A stretch of DNA of 7,975 bases from assembly GCA_000437595.1 (NCBI GenBank), contig FR899849.1, positions 120,888 to 128,862 of the forward strand, in the 5' to 3' direction. This document shows, piece by piece, positions 1 through 5,798 of this stretch. The notes beneath the pieces are model-generated. The model was not told the DNA's origin. It did no database searches and was given only the letters and a program-made list of their open reading frames with translations. How positions within the stretch are numbered: the stretch's first letter is position 1; every line of letters starts with the position of its first letter. The stretch is from Faecalibacterium sp. CAG:74. GTDB taxonomy: Bacteria > Bacillota > Clostridia > Christensenellales > Aristaeellaceae. The translations under genes and the position numbers were made by a program.

Positions 1-122
1 ACCGCGCGTTCTGTCCCTTGCGAATTTCTCCGCTTGAAGGAAACCGGCACCAAAAGCCGCCGGGTACATACAACATTACGGGGAACGCTTCAGGATTTTT
101 CGGCATTGGGGAGGAAAGATTC
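1..122. other. Upstream region of the GuaA-like gene
   Basis: This stretch holds the ribosome-binding site of the next gene (GGAGGA at 110-115). I see no convincing promoter pair, no purine-riboswitch consensus and no recognisable gene tail. The plus-strand frame of the downstream gene is open from a TTG at 18, but the encoded residues do not resemble a GuaA N-terminus. Confidence 0.4.
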
Positions 123-1574
123 ATGCAGGATTTGGTGGTCGTTGTCAATCTGAACGGCAGCGCGTGCCGGATGATGGCGCAGAAGCTCCGCGCGGAGCAT
201 TTTTACTGCCGGATTGTGTCGTCCGCCTGTGCTGCGGAAGATATCCAGCGCATGGGCGCGCGCGGCATTGTGCTGGCGGCAGGCGTCAGCGGCGAGGCGG
301 CGGATGTGCCGTTCCTGATGGATTATCTGCAAACCGGGCTGCCAATGCTCTGCGTGGGCGATTCGGCGCTGTCGCTGTGCCAGACGCTGGGCGGCGCATT
401 GAGCGAACCCGTGCCGCAGGACGGCGCGATGCAGATTCATCTAGACGCATCTGATGCCCTGCTGGACGGCATGGAGGACACCGACCGTTATCAGCCGACC
501 GCGCGGTTTATGTCGCTGGACGGCGCGCAGGCGACGCCGATTGCCACAACAGACGGCGGGATGCTCGGCTTCCACGCCAGCCGCCGCGACGTGTGGGGCT
601 TCTCCTTCCAACTGGAGCGGAACGACCCCTTTTCGAGTCATCTGCTCGTCAGCTTCTGCCAGAACATCTGCGGCTGCACGGCGTGGTGGACGAATCAGGC
701 GCTGATTGACCGCGCCCGCGAGGAAATCGACCGCGCGGCGAATGGCGGCAGCGCGCTGTGCAGCTTGTCCGGCGGCATTGACAGCGGCGTATGCGCCGTG
801 CTGGGCAACCTCGCCATCGGACACAAGCTCCACTGCATCTTCATCGACACCGGATTGCTGCGCAAGAATGAGTCTGAGCAGGTGATGGCGTATTATCACG
901 ACAATCTGGGGCTGAATCTGCGGCGAATCGACGCACGCGAGGAGTTCCTGACTGCGCTTGCCGGTGTCAGCGACCCGGCGGAAAAGGAGCGCATCGTCAC
1001 CGAACGCCTGATGTCCATCCTGAGCCGCGAGGCCGCCGCAATTGACGACATCCGCCTTGTCATTCAAGGCACGAACGTCACCGACACGCTCTATCGCCCG
1101 CACACGGGCAGCACCATCGACGGTCTGCCGATTATCGAGCCTGTTCGCGAGCTGTTCAAGGACGAAATCCGGCAGGTCGGGCAGGAGCTGGGGATGCCCG
1201 CCGTGCTGGTCAATCGGCAGCCCTTCCCCGGCAGCGGCTTAGCGTCGCGCATTATGGCCGATGTGACCGCCGAGCGCCTTGACATTCTGCGCGAGGCGGA
1301 CGACATTTTCCGCCACGACGTTGAGGACAGCAACCAGAACAAGCGCCTGTGGCAGTATTTCGCGGCACTGGCGCTCTCGCCCTTCCCCGACGGCGGCTAT
1401 GTCGTAACGCTGCGGGCAGTTCAGACGGCGGAGGGCGCAGCCGGAAACACGGCGCGCTTCACAGCGGATTTGCTGGAGCGCGTGACGGCGCACATCCTCG
1501 CGCAATGCCCGAAAGTCCAGCGCGTTTTCTACGACCTCACGCCCAGCAAATCCTACAAGCGGGCGAATCTGTGA
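123..1574 (+). CDS. guaA: GMP synthase (GuaA)-family protein with degenerate glutaminase domain
   Basis: Family role: GuaA makes GMP from XMP, ATP and glutamine. An N-terminal class I glutamine amidotransferase (GATase) supplies ammonia to an ATP-pyrophosphatase domain. Here (483 aa; family about 510-525) residues 1-185 are GATase-like and 190-370 ATP-PPase, with PP-loop SGGIDSGV at 216-223. Residues 365-483 form the dimerisation domain (RQPFPGSGLASR, VVTLRAVQT). Seen oddities: the nucleophile-elbow stretch reads PMLCVGDSAL, putting Gly79 where the catalytic Cys belongs. The FHPE motif is FQLE (162-165), so the His is Gln. The family's SGGP and MSHGD motifs are AAG and MSLDG. The segment between QGT and EPVRELF is about 16 residues short and lacks the HHNVGGLP-type lid. 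The C-terminal KPPxTIEWE ending is replaced by TPSKSYKRANL. The ATG at 123 is preceded by GGAGGA at 110-115; the frame stays open upstream but without such a site. Inference: no glutaminase activity. It may use free ammonia, use another glutaminase, or have another substrate. The symbol denotes the family, not a proven GMP synthase. Confidence 0.85.
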   Translation: MQDLVVVVNLNGSACRMMAQKLRAEHFYCRIVSSACAAEDIQRMGARGIVLAAGVSGEAADVPFLMDYLQTGLPMLCVGDSALSLCQTLGGALSEPVPQDGAMQIHLDASDALLDGMEDTDRYQPTARFMSLDGAQATPIATTDGGMLGFHASRRDVWGFSFQLERNDPFSSHLLVSFCQNICGCTAWWTNQALIDRAREEIDRAANGGSALCSLSGGIDSGVCAVLGNLAIGHKLHCIFIDTGLLRKNESEQVMAYYHDNLGLNLRRIDAREEFLTALAGVSDPAEKERIVTERLMSILSREAAAIDDIRLVIQGTNVTDTLYRPHTGSTIDGLPIIEPVRELFKDEIRQVGQELGMPAVLVNRQPFPGSGLASRIMADVTAERLDILREADDIFRHDVEDSNQNKRLWQYFAALALSPFPDGGYVVTLRAVQTAEGAAGNTARFTADLLERVTAHILAQCPKVQRVFYDLTPSKSYKRANL

Positions 1575-1581
1575 TTTCCAT

Positions 1582-1612
1582 GCGGTCTGTTTCGGCAGAC
1601 CGCTTTTCGTTT
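1582..1612 (+). terminator. Rho-independent terminator after the GuaA-like gene
   Basis: A perfect 8-bp stem (GCGGTCTG at 1582-1589 and CAGACCGC at 1596-1603) with a 6-base loop is followed by TTTTCGTTT. It starts 7 bases after the stop codon. Read on the minus strand the stem has no following T-run, so it serves the plus-strand gene mainly. The converging gene ends at 1617. Confidence 0.85.
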
Positions 1613-1616
1613 GCCG

Positions 1617-2654
1617 TCAAATTTCCATCCATCGGATTTCCTTCACCTCAAACCACTTCTCAACTTCCCGCTCAATGCGTTTTTTCGTCCGCGCGCCGAT
1701 ATTTTCAAACGGCATCAGTTCCACCTTGCCGTCCTTCTCCCGCCAACGCGCCACAATTTGCCCGTCCGCCAGCGCCGTCGGATGCACAATGCCCGTCAGG
1801 TTAAACACGCCGCGCAAGTGCTCCGGCGGCAGAATCGGGTTATCCTCCTTGCGGTAGCCCAACAGCATCGGGTCAAAGCCGGACAGCAGGCGGACGTGCG
1901 GCATCTCCCCCTCCGGCGCGTCTTTGGTGGCGTAGTACATCCGCCCGTCCACGCTGATTTCCCGCGCGTCGAGCTGCTTCAGCCACGCTTTCACCCTCGT
2001 CTGCGGCACGCGGAAAAAGTACGCCGCATCCCGCAGCGACGCTGGGCCGTAGTGCGTGAAGTAACGCCGCGCCAGCGTCAACTCCGCTTCCGCCGCGTCC
2101 ATCGGTGCAAATGGCGCGCACAGACGGTACGCTTTCTTCTCCTGCACCTGCGCACAAATCACGCCCAAGAGCGACAATTCGCCAATCACGCCGCCCCAAC
2201 CGTGAAAGACCATCTTCTCCTCGTTCGCCGTCATCCCCGCCGCCTGACATGCCTGCCGTAATCCTTCGCGCGTATCGTTCCCCGACGCGATTTCCTGCAC
2301 CATCAACCGCGCAAACGCCTTCTCGCGCTCCGGCGGCAGCGCGCAGCCGCACTTCGTCATCCACCCATACCACGGCGTATCGCACACGTCCTCCGCCGTC
2401 CCCTGCTGATGGACGTACAGCGGCAGATCGCTTTCTGGAATCAGGTGGAGCGTCCCGCGCAGCGTCCACGTTTTCAGCAGACCGGAAAAATCGCTGCTGC
2501 CCGTCCGGCTTTGCAGGGTGAAGAGCGCATTGCGGAGGATTTGTGCCTGTGCGCCGCATAAATCCGCCGCGATTTCGGCATTCGAGGCGCGCTGCGTCAA
2601 GAGGTGCTGCCCGCCGAGACGGCAGCGAATCAGTTCCTTTGTGTCGATAGAAAT
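1617..2654 (-). CDS. Winged-helix AlkZ/YcaQ-like protein, probable DNA glycosylase
   Basis: Resembles the HTH_42 (AlkZ/YcaQ) superfamily, whose studied members are DNA glycosylases that remove bulky alkyl lesions or unhook interstrand crosslinks. Numbered from the ATT at 2654 (345 residues), a GAQAQ segment puts Gln36-Ala-Gln38 where AlkZ carries its catalytic QxQ pair; YcaQ has QxD. Other family marks are TWTLRGTLHLI (62-72), HYGPASLRDAAYFF, FDPMLLGYR (260-268) and GIVHPT...DGQIVARW (288-304). The start is uncertain. The frame is open back to 2756, but that extension crosses the upstream terminator and this gene's own -10 box. No in-frame ATG exists near the start. GGGGGG (2657-2662) lies 2 bases before ATT (2654) and 8 before ATC (2648). 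Loss of one G from this tract would join ATG at 2664 in frame. Monocistronic by its promoter and the flanking terminators. Family call fairly sure; activity inferred. Confidence 0.83.
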   Translation of the reverse strand: MSIDTKELIRCRLGGQHLLTQRASNAEIAADLCGAQAQILRNALFTLQSRTGSSDFSGLLKTWTLRGTLHLIPESDLPLYVHQQGTAEDVCDTPWYGWMTKCGCALPPEREKAFARLMVQEIASGNDTREGLRQACQAAGMTANEEKMVFHGWGGVIGELSLLGVICAQVQEKKAYRLCAPFAPMDAAEAELTLARRYFTHYGPASLRDAAYFFRVPQTRVKAWLKQLDAREISVDGRMYYATKDAPEGEMPHVRLLSGFDPMLLGYRKEDNPILPPEHLRGVFNLTGIVHPTALADGQIVARWREKDGKVELMPFENIGARTKKRIEREVEKWFEVKEIRWMEI

Positions 2655-2672
2655 CGCCCCCCATTTTCCATC

Positions 2673-2701
2673 AGTATACCATATTGCCTGATTTTTCGGA
2701 A
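2673..2701 (-). promoter_or_regulatory. Extended -10 promoter for the AlkZ-like gene
   Basis: On the minus strand TGGTATACT (2681-2673) is an extended -10 element (TGn plus TATACT, one mismatch to consensus). A weak -35, TTCCGA (2701-2696), lies 17 bases upstream. The expected transcript start near 2666 leaves only about 12 bases before the ATT at 2654, so the message would be nearly leaderless. Confidence 0.6.
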
Positions 2702-2712
2702 GGCGAACACGC

Positions 2713-2747
2713 AAAAAAAGCCCCCGCCGGCGCGAACCGGCGAGGAC
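2713..2747 (-). terminator. Rho-independent terminator after the zinc-ribbon gene
   Basis: On the minus strand an 11-bp stem (arms 2747-2737 and 2730-2720, with two G-T pairs) and a 6-base loop are followed directly by seven T (2719-2713). It lies 34 bases past the zinc-ribbon stop codon and separates that transcript from the next promoter. Confidence 0.9.
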
Positions 2748-2780
2748 TCCTTGCAACAGTTTTGTCAGGTGCGTTGGGGA

Positions 2781-3062
2781 TTAACCACGACGCGCTGCAT
2801 AGCACTCGCTGCAGTAGACAGGGCGATCTTCCCTGGGCTGGAAAGGAACCTTGGTGGGCTTGCCGCATTCAGCGCACACGGCGTCGAACATCTCGCGGGT
2901 GCCACCGGCAGCAGGGCGGCTGGCCTTGCGCGCCTGACGGCACGCCTTGCAACGGGTGGGCTCGTTCTGGAAGCCCTTCTCGGCGTAGAATTCCTGTTCA
3001 CCGGCAGTGAAAACAAATTCATTGCCGCAGTCTTTGCAAACCAGCGTCTTGTCAGTGTACAT
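2781..3062 (-). CDS. Small zinc-ribbon protein with two CxxC pairs per module
   Basis: A 93-residue protein of the zf-trcl-like zinc-ribbon type found in Clostridia. The first module has CKDC (C9, C12) and CKAC (C38, C41) around a GNEFVFTAGEQEFYAEKGF segment. The second has CAEC (C63, C66) and CSEC (C84, C87) around a VPFQPREDRPVYC segment. Eight cysteines in four CxxC pairs suggest two structural zinc sites, with a basic linker (RQARKASRP) between them. There is no signal peptide or membrane segment, so it should be cytoplasmic. The function of the family is not established as far as I know; nucleic-acid or ribosome contact is possible but inferred. The ATG at 3062 has AGGGGG ten bases upstream; the frame runs further upstream only into the structured RNA. 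The gene is transcribed behind that RNA and closed by the terminator at 2713-2747. Confidence 0.88.
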   Translation of the reverse strand: MYTDKTLVCKDCGNEFVFTAGEQEFYAEKGFQNEPTRCKACRQARKASRPAAGGTREMFDAVCAECGKPTKVPFQPREDRPVYCSECYAARRG

Positions 3063-3090
3063 GGTATTGGAACCCCCTGAATGATTTAGA

Positions 3091-3314
3091 ATAGGCGAAC
3101 CTTCGGCTGACCTGGTCTTTGACCCCACACTCGCCGTCTGGGAGGTTGCTCAACGCATCGTGCGCCCTCACGCACTCCTCTCGAAACGCTTCCGCATTCC
3201 GGACGGGCTTACCTCTAAACCGCACCATGCTCCCCGGCGCTTTGGCCGGATTACGTGGACCGCTTGGCCTGCGACTGGCATCGGCTTGCAACCACAGACC
3301 CGAAGGATTCAACC
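3091..3314 (-). ncRNA. Long structured RNA, leader of the zinc-ribbon gene or processed ncRNA
   Basis: Read on the minus strand, the two ends pair. CCTTCGG (3306-3300) matches CCGAAGG (3106-3100), extended by GAA/TTC past one bulged T and by GG (3314-3313) with CC (3095-3094). Inside are CCGGC/GCCGG (3249-3245 with 3238-3234), GGTTT/AAGCC (3221-3217 with 3210-3206), GTGCG/CGCAC (3175-3171 with 3164-3160), GGTC/GACC around AAA (3124-3115), and GTGG/CCAC (3295-3292 with 3258-3255). The predicted transcript start falls at the first paired base. No T-run follows the closing stem, so transcription continues into the zinc-ribbon gene 28 bases on. It lacks marks I know for RNase P, tmRNA, SRP RNA or common riboswitches. 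Size, end-pairing and host group fit the raiA-motif class, but I cannot confirm this without a covariance search. Confidence 0.6.
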
Positions 3315-3320
3315 GCGCTC

Positions 3321-3349
3321 ATTATACCTGAGAATTGAAAAAAACGCAA
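3321..3349 (-). promoter_or_regulatory. Sigma-A-type promoter of the structured RNA
   Basis: On the minus strand TTGCGT (3349-3344) and a perfect TATAAT (3326-3321) are exactly 17 bases apart, with a T-rich stretch after the -35. The start is expected about 7 bases past the -10, near 3314, which matches the 5' edge of the closing stem of the RNA. Confidence 0.8.
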
Positions 3350-3389
3350 GACATTTTTGCAAAAAACTGATGATTTTTTCCTGTACTGC

Positions 3390-4220
3390 TCACTCTGCCG
3401 GAACGCAGCGCACCAGCACGACCTCTGGGCGGTTGAAGATGCGCGGCAGTCGTGTCCGCACAGCCAAGCCGCGGCTGACAATCAGCGTCGTGCCGTCCTG
3501 AGTATACGCCCCGCCCGCCAGCTTCGGGAACCACCCCTGATTGGGCGCGTACAGCCCGTTCAGCACCCCCGGAATCCGCACCTGCCCGCCGTGCGCGTGA
3601 CCCGACACCACGAGGTCGAGCGGAAATTGCGCGTACTTCGCCAGCAGCTCCGGGCGATGCGCCAGCAGGACGGTGAAGTCCGCTGAATCCACGTCTTCGA
3701 GCGCCTGCCGCAGCTGCTCTTCCGTGTCCGGTGCGCCGCTGAACACCATCTCATACGGGTCAGGGACGCCGCACAGCGCAATTCGCTGCCCGCGCACTGT
3801 CAGGATGCCTGACGACATCCGCAGCACTGTCACCCCCGCTTCCTCTGTCTGCCGATAGAGCGCGTCCATCTCGCCCGTCCATGCCTCGTGGTTGCCGGAC
3901 ACATAGTAGCACGGGTACTGCGCGCTTAGCTGCCGCATCAGCGATAGCGTCCGCTCCGTCGGACGATTTTGCGTGTCGTCATCGAACAAATCGCCGACCA
4001 GCAGCACAGCATCCGGCGCGCAGGAAGCAACCATCGCCACCACGTCGTCCGCATTATCAGACGAATGGAAGTCCGTGACGACCGCAAGCCGCACCTCAGC
4101 CGTCAGCTTCGGCGACACAACCGTGTATGTCCGCAGAATCAGCCGCTCATCCAGCGCAATTAGCGTCAGAATGACCAGAATCGCCAGCACAGGCAGAATC
4201 CACCAATGTTTTTTCCGCAT
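3390..4220 (-). CDS. Membrane-anchored metallophosphoesterase (YkuE/YaeI-like)
   Basis: Calcineurin-type phosphoesterases use two metal ions to cleave phosphate esters; YkuE/YaeI-type members sit at the membrane or cell wall. The 276-residue protein starts with MRKK and one hydrophobic segment (about 7-23), giving a signal anchor with the enzyme probably outside the membrane. Metal-site motifs occur in order: DFH (D50, H52), GDLFD (76-80), GNHE (109-112), a lone His in LLAHRP (H188) and GHAHGGQ (207-213). All expected ligands are present, so it should be active; the substrate is unknown. The ATG at 4220 is chosen because GGAGGG lies about 4 bases upstream and the membrane segment follows directly; an upstream extension would cross the stem-loop at 4238-4266. 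It is the last gene of the group with the helicase and TSCPD genes. No good terminator follows before the RNA promoter at 3349. Confidence 0.9.
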   Translation of the reverse strand: MRKKHWWILPVLAILVILTLIALDERLILRTYTVVSPKLTAEVRLAVVTDFHSSDNADDVVAMVASCAPDAVLLVGDLFDDDTQNRPTERTLSLMRQLSAQYPCYYVSGNHEAWTGEMDALYRQTEEAGVTVLRMSSGILTVRGQRIALCGVPDPYEMVFSGAPDTEEQLRQALEDVDSADFTVLLAHRPELLAKYAQFPLDLVVSGHAHGGQVRIPGVLNGLYAPNQGWFPKLAGGAYTQDGTTLIVSRGLAVRTRLPRIFNRPEVVLVRCVPAE

Positions 4221-4237
4221 TTTCCCTCCAAACGCAA

Positions 4238-4266
4238 CAGACGCCGGGAATCTCCTCCCAGCGTCT
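4238..4266 (-). terminator. Stem-loop between helicase and phosphoesterase genes
   Basis: A 10-bp stem (GACGCTGGGA at 4265-4256 with TCCCGGCGTC at 4249-4240, one G-T pair) has a 6-base loop. On the minus strand it is followed by TGTTGCGTTT, a poor T-tract. It starts 9 bases after the helicase stop and ends just before the phosphoesterase ribosome site. It may be a weak terminator, an attenuator, or an mRNA-end stabiliser that lowers expression of the downstream gene. Confidence 0.45.
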
Positions 4267-4274
4267 TGCATCAA

Positions 4275-5483
4275 TTAAATATTGTCAAAGAAAGGCGTGC
4301 CGTCCTCATTTCGGAGGATGCCATCCTCGAAATGCAGTGGCAGCGGCTTGGCAATCATGTACTTGAGAATCTCGTCCATGCGCACGCTCTCTTGGAACGT
4401 GACCAGCGAGAAGCTCACGCCGTGCTTGTGCGCGCGCCCGGTTCGGCCGATACGGTGCAAATAGTATTCGTTTTCAGCGGGCAGATCAAAATTGATGACT
4501 GCTTCCACGTCATCGACGTCGATGCCGCGCGCCGCCACGTCCGTCGCAATCAGAATCGGGAATTTTCCGCGCCGGAAGTCGTTCATGACCACATTGCGCT
4601 GGCTCTGCTTCACGTCGCCGTGGATGCACTCCGCCTGATAGCCTTCCTTTTTGAGGCGCTCGGTCAGCCGGTCGGTCATAAACTTCGTGTTACAGAAAAT
4701 CATGACGCGCTGGTAGACATCCGCATCCAGCAGATACAGCAGATGGTCAATCTTCTTGTTCTGTTCGGTCGAAATGACATACTGCGCAATCTGCGGCCGA
4801 TCCTGCTTCGTCGCTTCGACGGTAACTTCAATCGGGTCATGCTGATATTTCCACGCAATCGTCAGCACGTCCTGATTCGTCGTCGCGGAGAACAGCACCA
4901 TCTGCCGCTCGTCCGGCGTCGCCTCGATGATGTGCGTCACGTCCTTGACAAAGCCCATGTTGAGCATCTCGTCCGCTTCGTCCAGCACCATCGTGTGAAC
5001 GGCATTCAGATGGACGTTGCCGCGGTTCATGTGGTCAAGCAGACGACCGGGGGTTGCGACGAGAATTTGCGGTTTGCGCTTGAGTGCGGCAAGCTGCTTG
5101 GGAATCGGCTGTCCGCCGTAGAGCACAGCAATGCGGCAGCCCTTGATGTACTTGGCCAATTTGGTCAGTTCATCCCCGATTTGCAGCGCCAGTTCGCGGG
5201 TTGGCGCAAGCACCACTTCCTGAACTTCCGGTTCATTAAGCTGCACATATTCGAGCATCGGAATGCCGAACGCGCAGGTTTTGCCCGTGCCTGTTGGCGC
5301 GATTGCGTTCACGTCCGCGCCGGACATCATCAGCGGAATCGTCTTCGCCTGCACGGTCGATGGCGTCGTGAACCCCATGTCCTTGATGGCGCGCAGCACT
5401 TCTTTGGACAAATCCATCTCTTCAAACGAGGTGGGAAGCTGGTTCGTTTCGGACAAAATTTGCTCCTTCCCGGCTTCACTCAT
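4275..5483 (-). CDS. DEAD-box ATP-dependent RNA helicase
   Basis: Unwinds short RNA duplexes using ATP; bacterial relatives (CshA/DeaD group) act in ribosome assembly, mRNA decay and cold growth. All family motifs are present in 402 residues. The Q-motif region (FEEMDL...TTPSTVQAKTIP) is at 20-50 and Walker A APTGTGKT at 62-69. PTRELALQ is at 94-101, ATPGR at 143-147, DEAD at 168-171 and SAT at 199-201. IHGDVKQSQR is near 287-296, ATDVAARGIDV at 313-323 and HRIGRTGR at 343-350. It stops soon after the second RecA domain (ending GTPFFDNI) and has no basic RNA-binding tail, so it is a minimal-core type. The ATG at 5483 overlaps the stop of the TSCPD gene by 8 bases (ATGAGTGA) with only a weak ribosome site, which suggests translational coupling. 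Which paralogue it is cannot be told. Confidence 0.96.
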   Translation of the reverse strand: MSEAGKEQILSETNQLPTSFEEMDLSKEVLRAIKDMGFTTPSTVQAKTIPLMMSGADVNAIAPTGTGKTCAFGIPMLEYVQLNEPEVQEVVLAPTRELALQIGDELTKLAKYIKGCRIAVLYGGQPIPKQLAALKRKPQILVATPGRLLDHMNRGNVHLNAVHTMVLDEADEMLNMGFVKDVTHIIEATPDERQMVLFSATTNQDVLTIAWKYQHDPIEVTVEATKQDRPQIAQYVISTEQNKKIDHLLYLLDADVYQRVMIFCNTKFMTDRLTERLKKEGYQAECIHGDVKQSQRNVVMNDFRRGKFPILIATDVAARGIDVDDVEAVINFDLPAENEYYLHRIGRTGRAHKHGVSFSLVTFQESVRMDEILKYMIAKPLPLHFEDGILRNEDGTPFFDNI

Positions 5484-5715
5484 GGTATTCGTGAATCGCC
5501 TTGCTCAGCTGATCTGGGCAGGACGTGTTGCCGCGGCAGGGAATGCCTTCCAATCTCTGGGCAACTTCATCCGCTTTGCAGCCAATGACCATGCGCGCCA
5601 AGCCCTGCGTGTTGCCCTTGCAGCCGCCGATGAACTTGCAATGCGTGATGATACCGTTTTGAATCTCCAGTTCAATTTCGGACGAGCAAGTGCCGTGTGT
5701 TTTGTAGTGATACAT
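5476..5715 (-). CDS. TSCPD-domain small protein (TIGR03905-like, four conserved Cys)
   Basis: A 79-residue protein named for its NTSCPDQL segment (T64-S65-C66-P67-D68). The TSCPD domain also occurs at the C-terminus of some ribonucleotide reductases, where cysteines bind metal or take part in redox chemistry. This stand-alone form is typical of Clostridia and has no established function that I know. The likely family cysteines are C10, C32, C60 and C66 (TCSSE, GGCKGN, IPCRGN, TSCPD); C26 and C46 are additional. The GGCKGNTQGLARMVIG stretch (30-45) is the other recognisable block. There is no membrane segment. The ATG at 5715 has a near-perfect AGGAGGA 8 bases upstream, so earlier starts in the same frame are rejected. 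It is the first gene of the minus-strand group, and its stop overlaps the helicase start. Confidence 0.92.
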   Translation of the reverse strand: MYHYKTHGTCSSEIELEIQNGIITHCKFIGGCKGNTQGLARMVIGCKADEVAQRLEGIPCRGNTSCPDQLSKAIHEYHE

Positions 5716-5798
5716 CGTGTTTTCCTCCTGTGAATTGCATTTGATTTTTGCACCCCGCCGCCCTGCGCGGCATAGCCTGATGCAGGGAGGTGGCGCGT
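5716..5798. promoter_or_regulatory. Divergent intergenic region
   Basis: These 83 bases must hold promoters or leaders for both the TSCPD gene (minus) and the Cys-rich gene (plus). Ribosome sites are clear on both sides: AGGAGGA for the minus gene, and GGGAGG at 5785-5790 for the plus gene. I find no convincing -10/-35 pair on either strand. A 6-bp inverted repeat, CCCTGC...GCAGGG (5762-5787), includes the first bases of the plus-strand ribosome site and could mask it. Confidence 0.4.

Noticed and set aside
18..122. TTG at 18 as start of the GuaA-like gene
   Set aside because: No ribosome site; the added 35 residues look like translated leader, while ATG 123 has GGAGGA at proper distance.
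441..1103. Minus-strand open frame inside the GuaA-like gene
   Set aside because: Shadow frame; the plus-strand product has clear ATP-PPase motifs over the same bases.
1582..1612. The stem-loop as a bidirectional terminator
   Set aside because: Read on the minus strand the stem is followed by ATGGAAATC, not a T-tract, so only plus-strand use is supported.
3091..3314. The structured RNA as RNase P, tmRNA, SRP RNA, or a cobalamin, lysine or FMN riboswitch
   Set aside because: I looked for the conserved cores of each (for example GAGGAAAGUCC of RNase P and the GGUCCGGAAGGAAGCAGC loop of SRP RNA). None was found; GTCCGGAATGCGGAAGCG only superficially resembles the SRP loop.
3335..3389. Terminator for the phosphoesterase gene at the T-rich stretch after GCAAAAATGTCTTGC
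   Set aside because: Only a 4-bp stem can form before the T-run, and the T-run is already the spacer of the RNA promoter.
4206..5588. 460-codon plus-strand open frame opposite the helicase gene
   Set aside because: It lies wholly antisense to a DEAD-box gene with every family motif. Its product is His/Arg-rich low-complexity sequence without a ribosome site or family likeness, as expected for antisense frames in GC-rich DNA.
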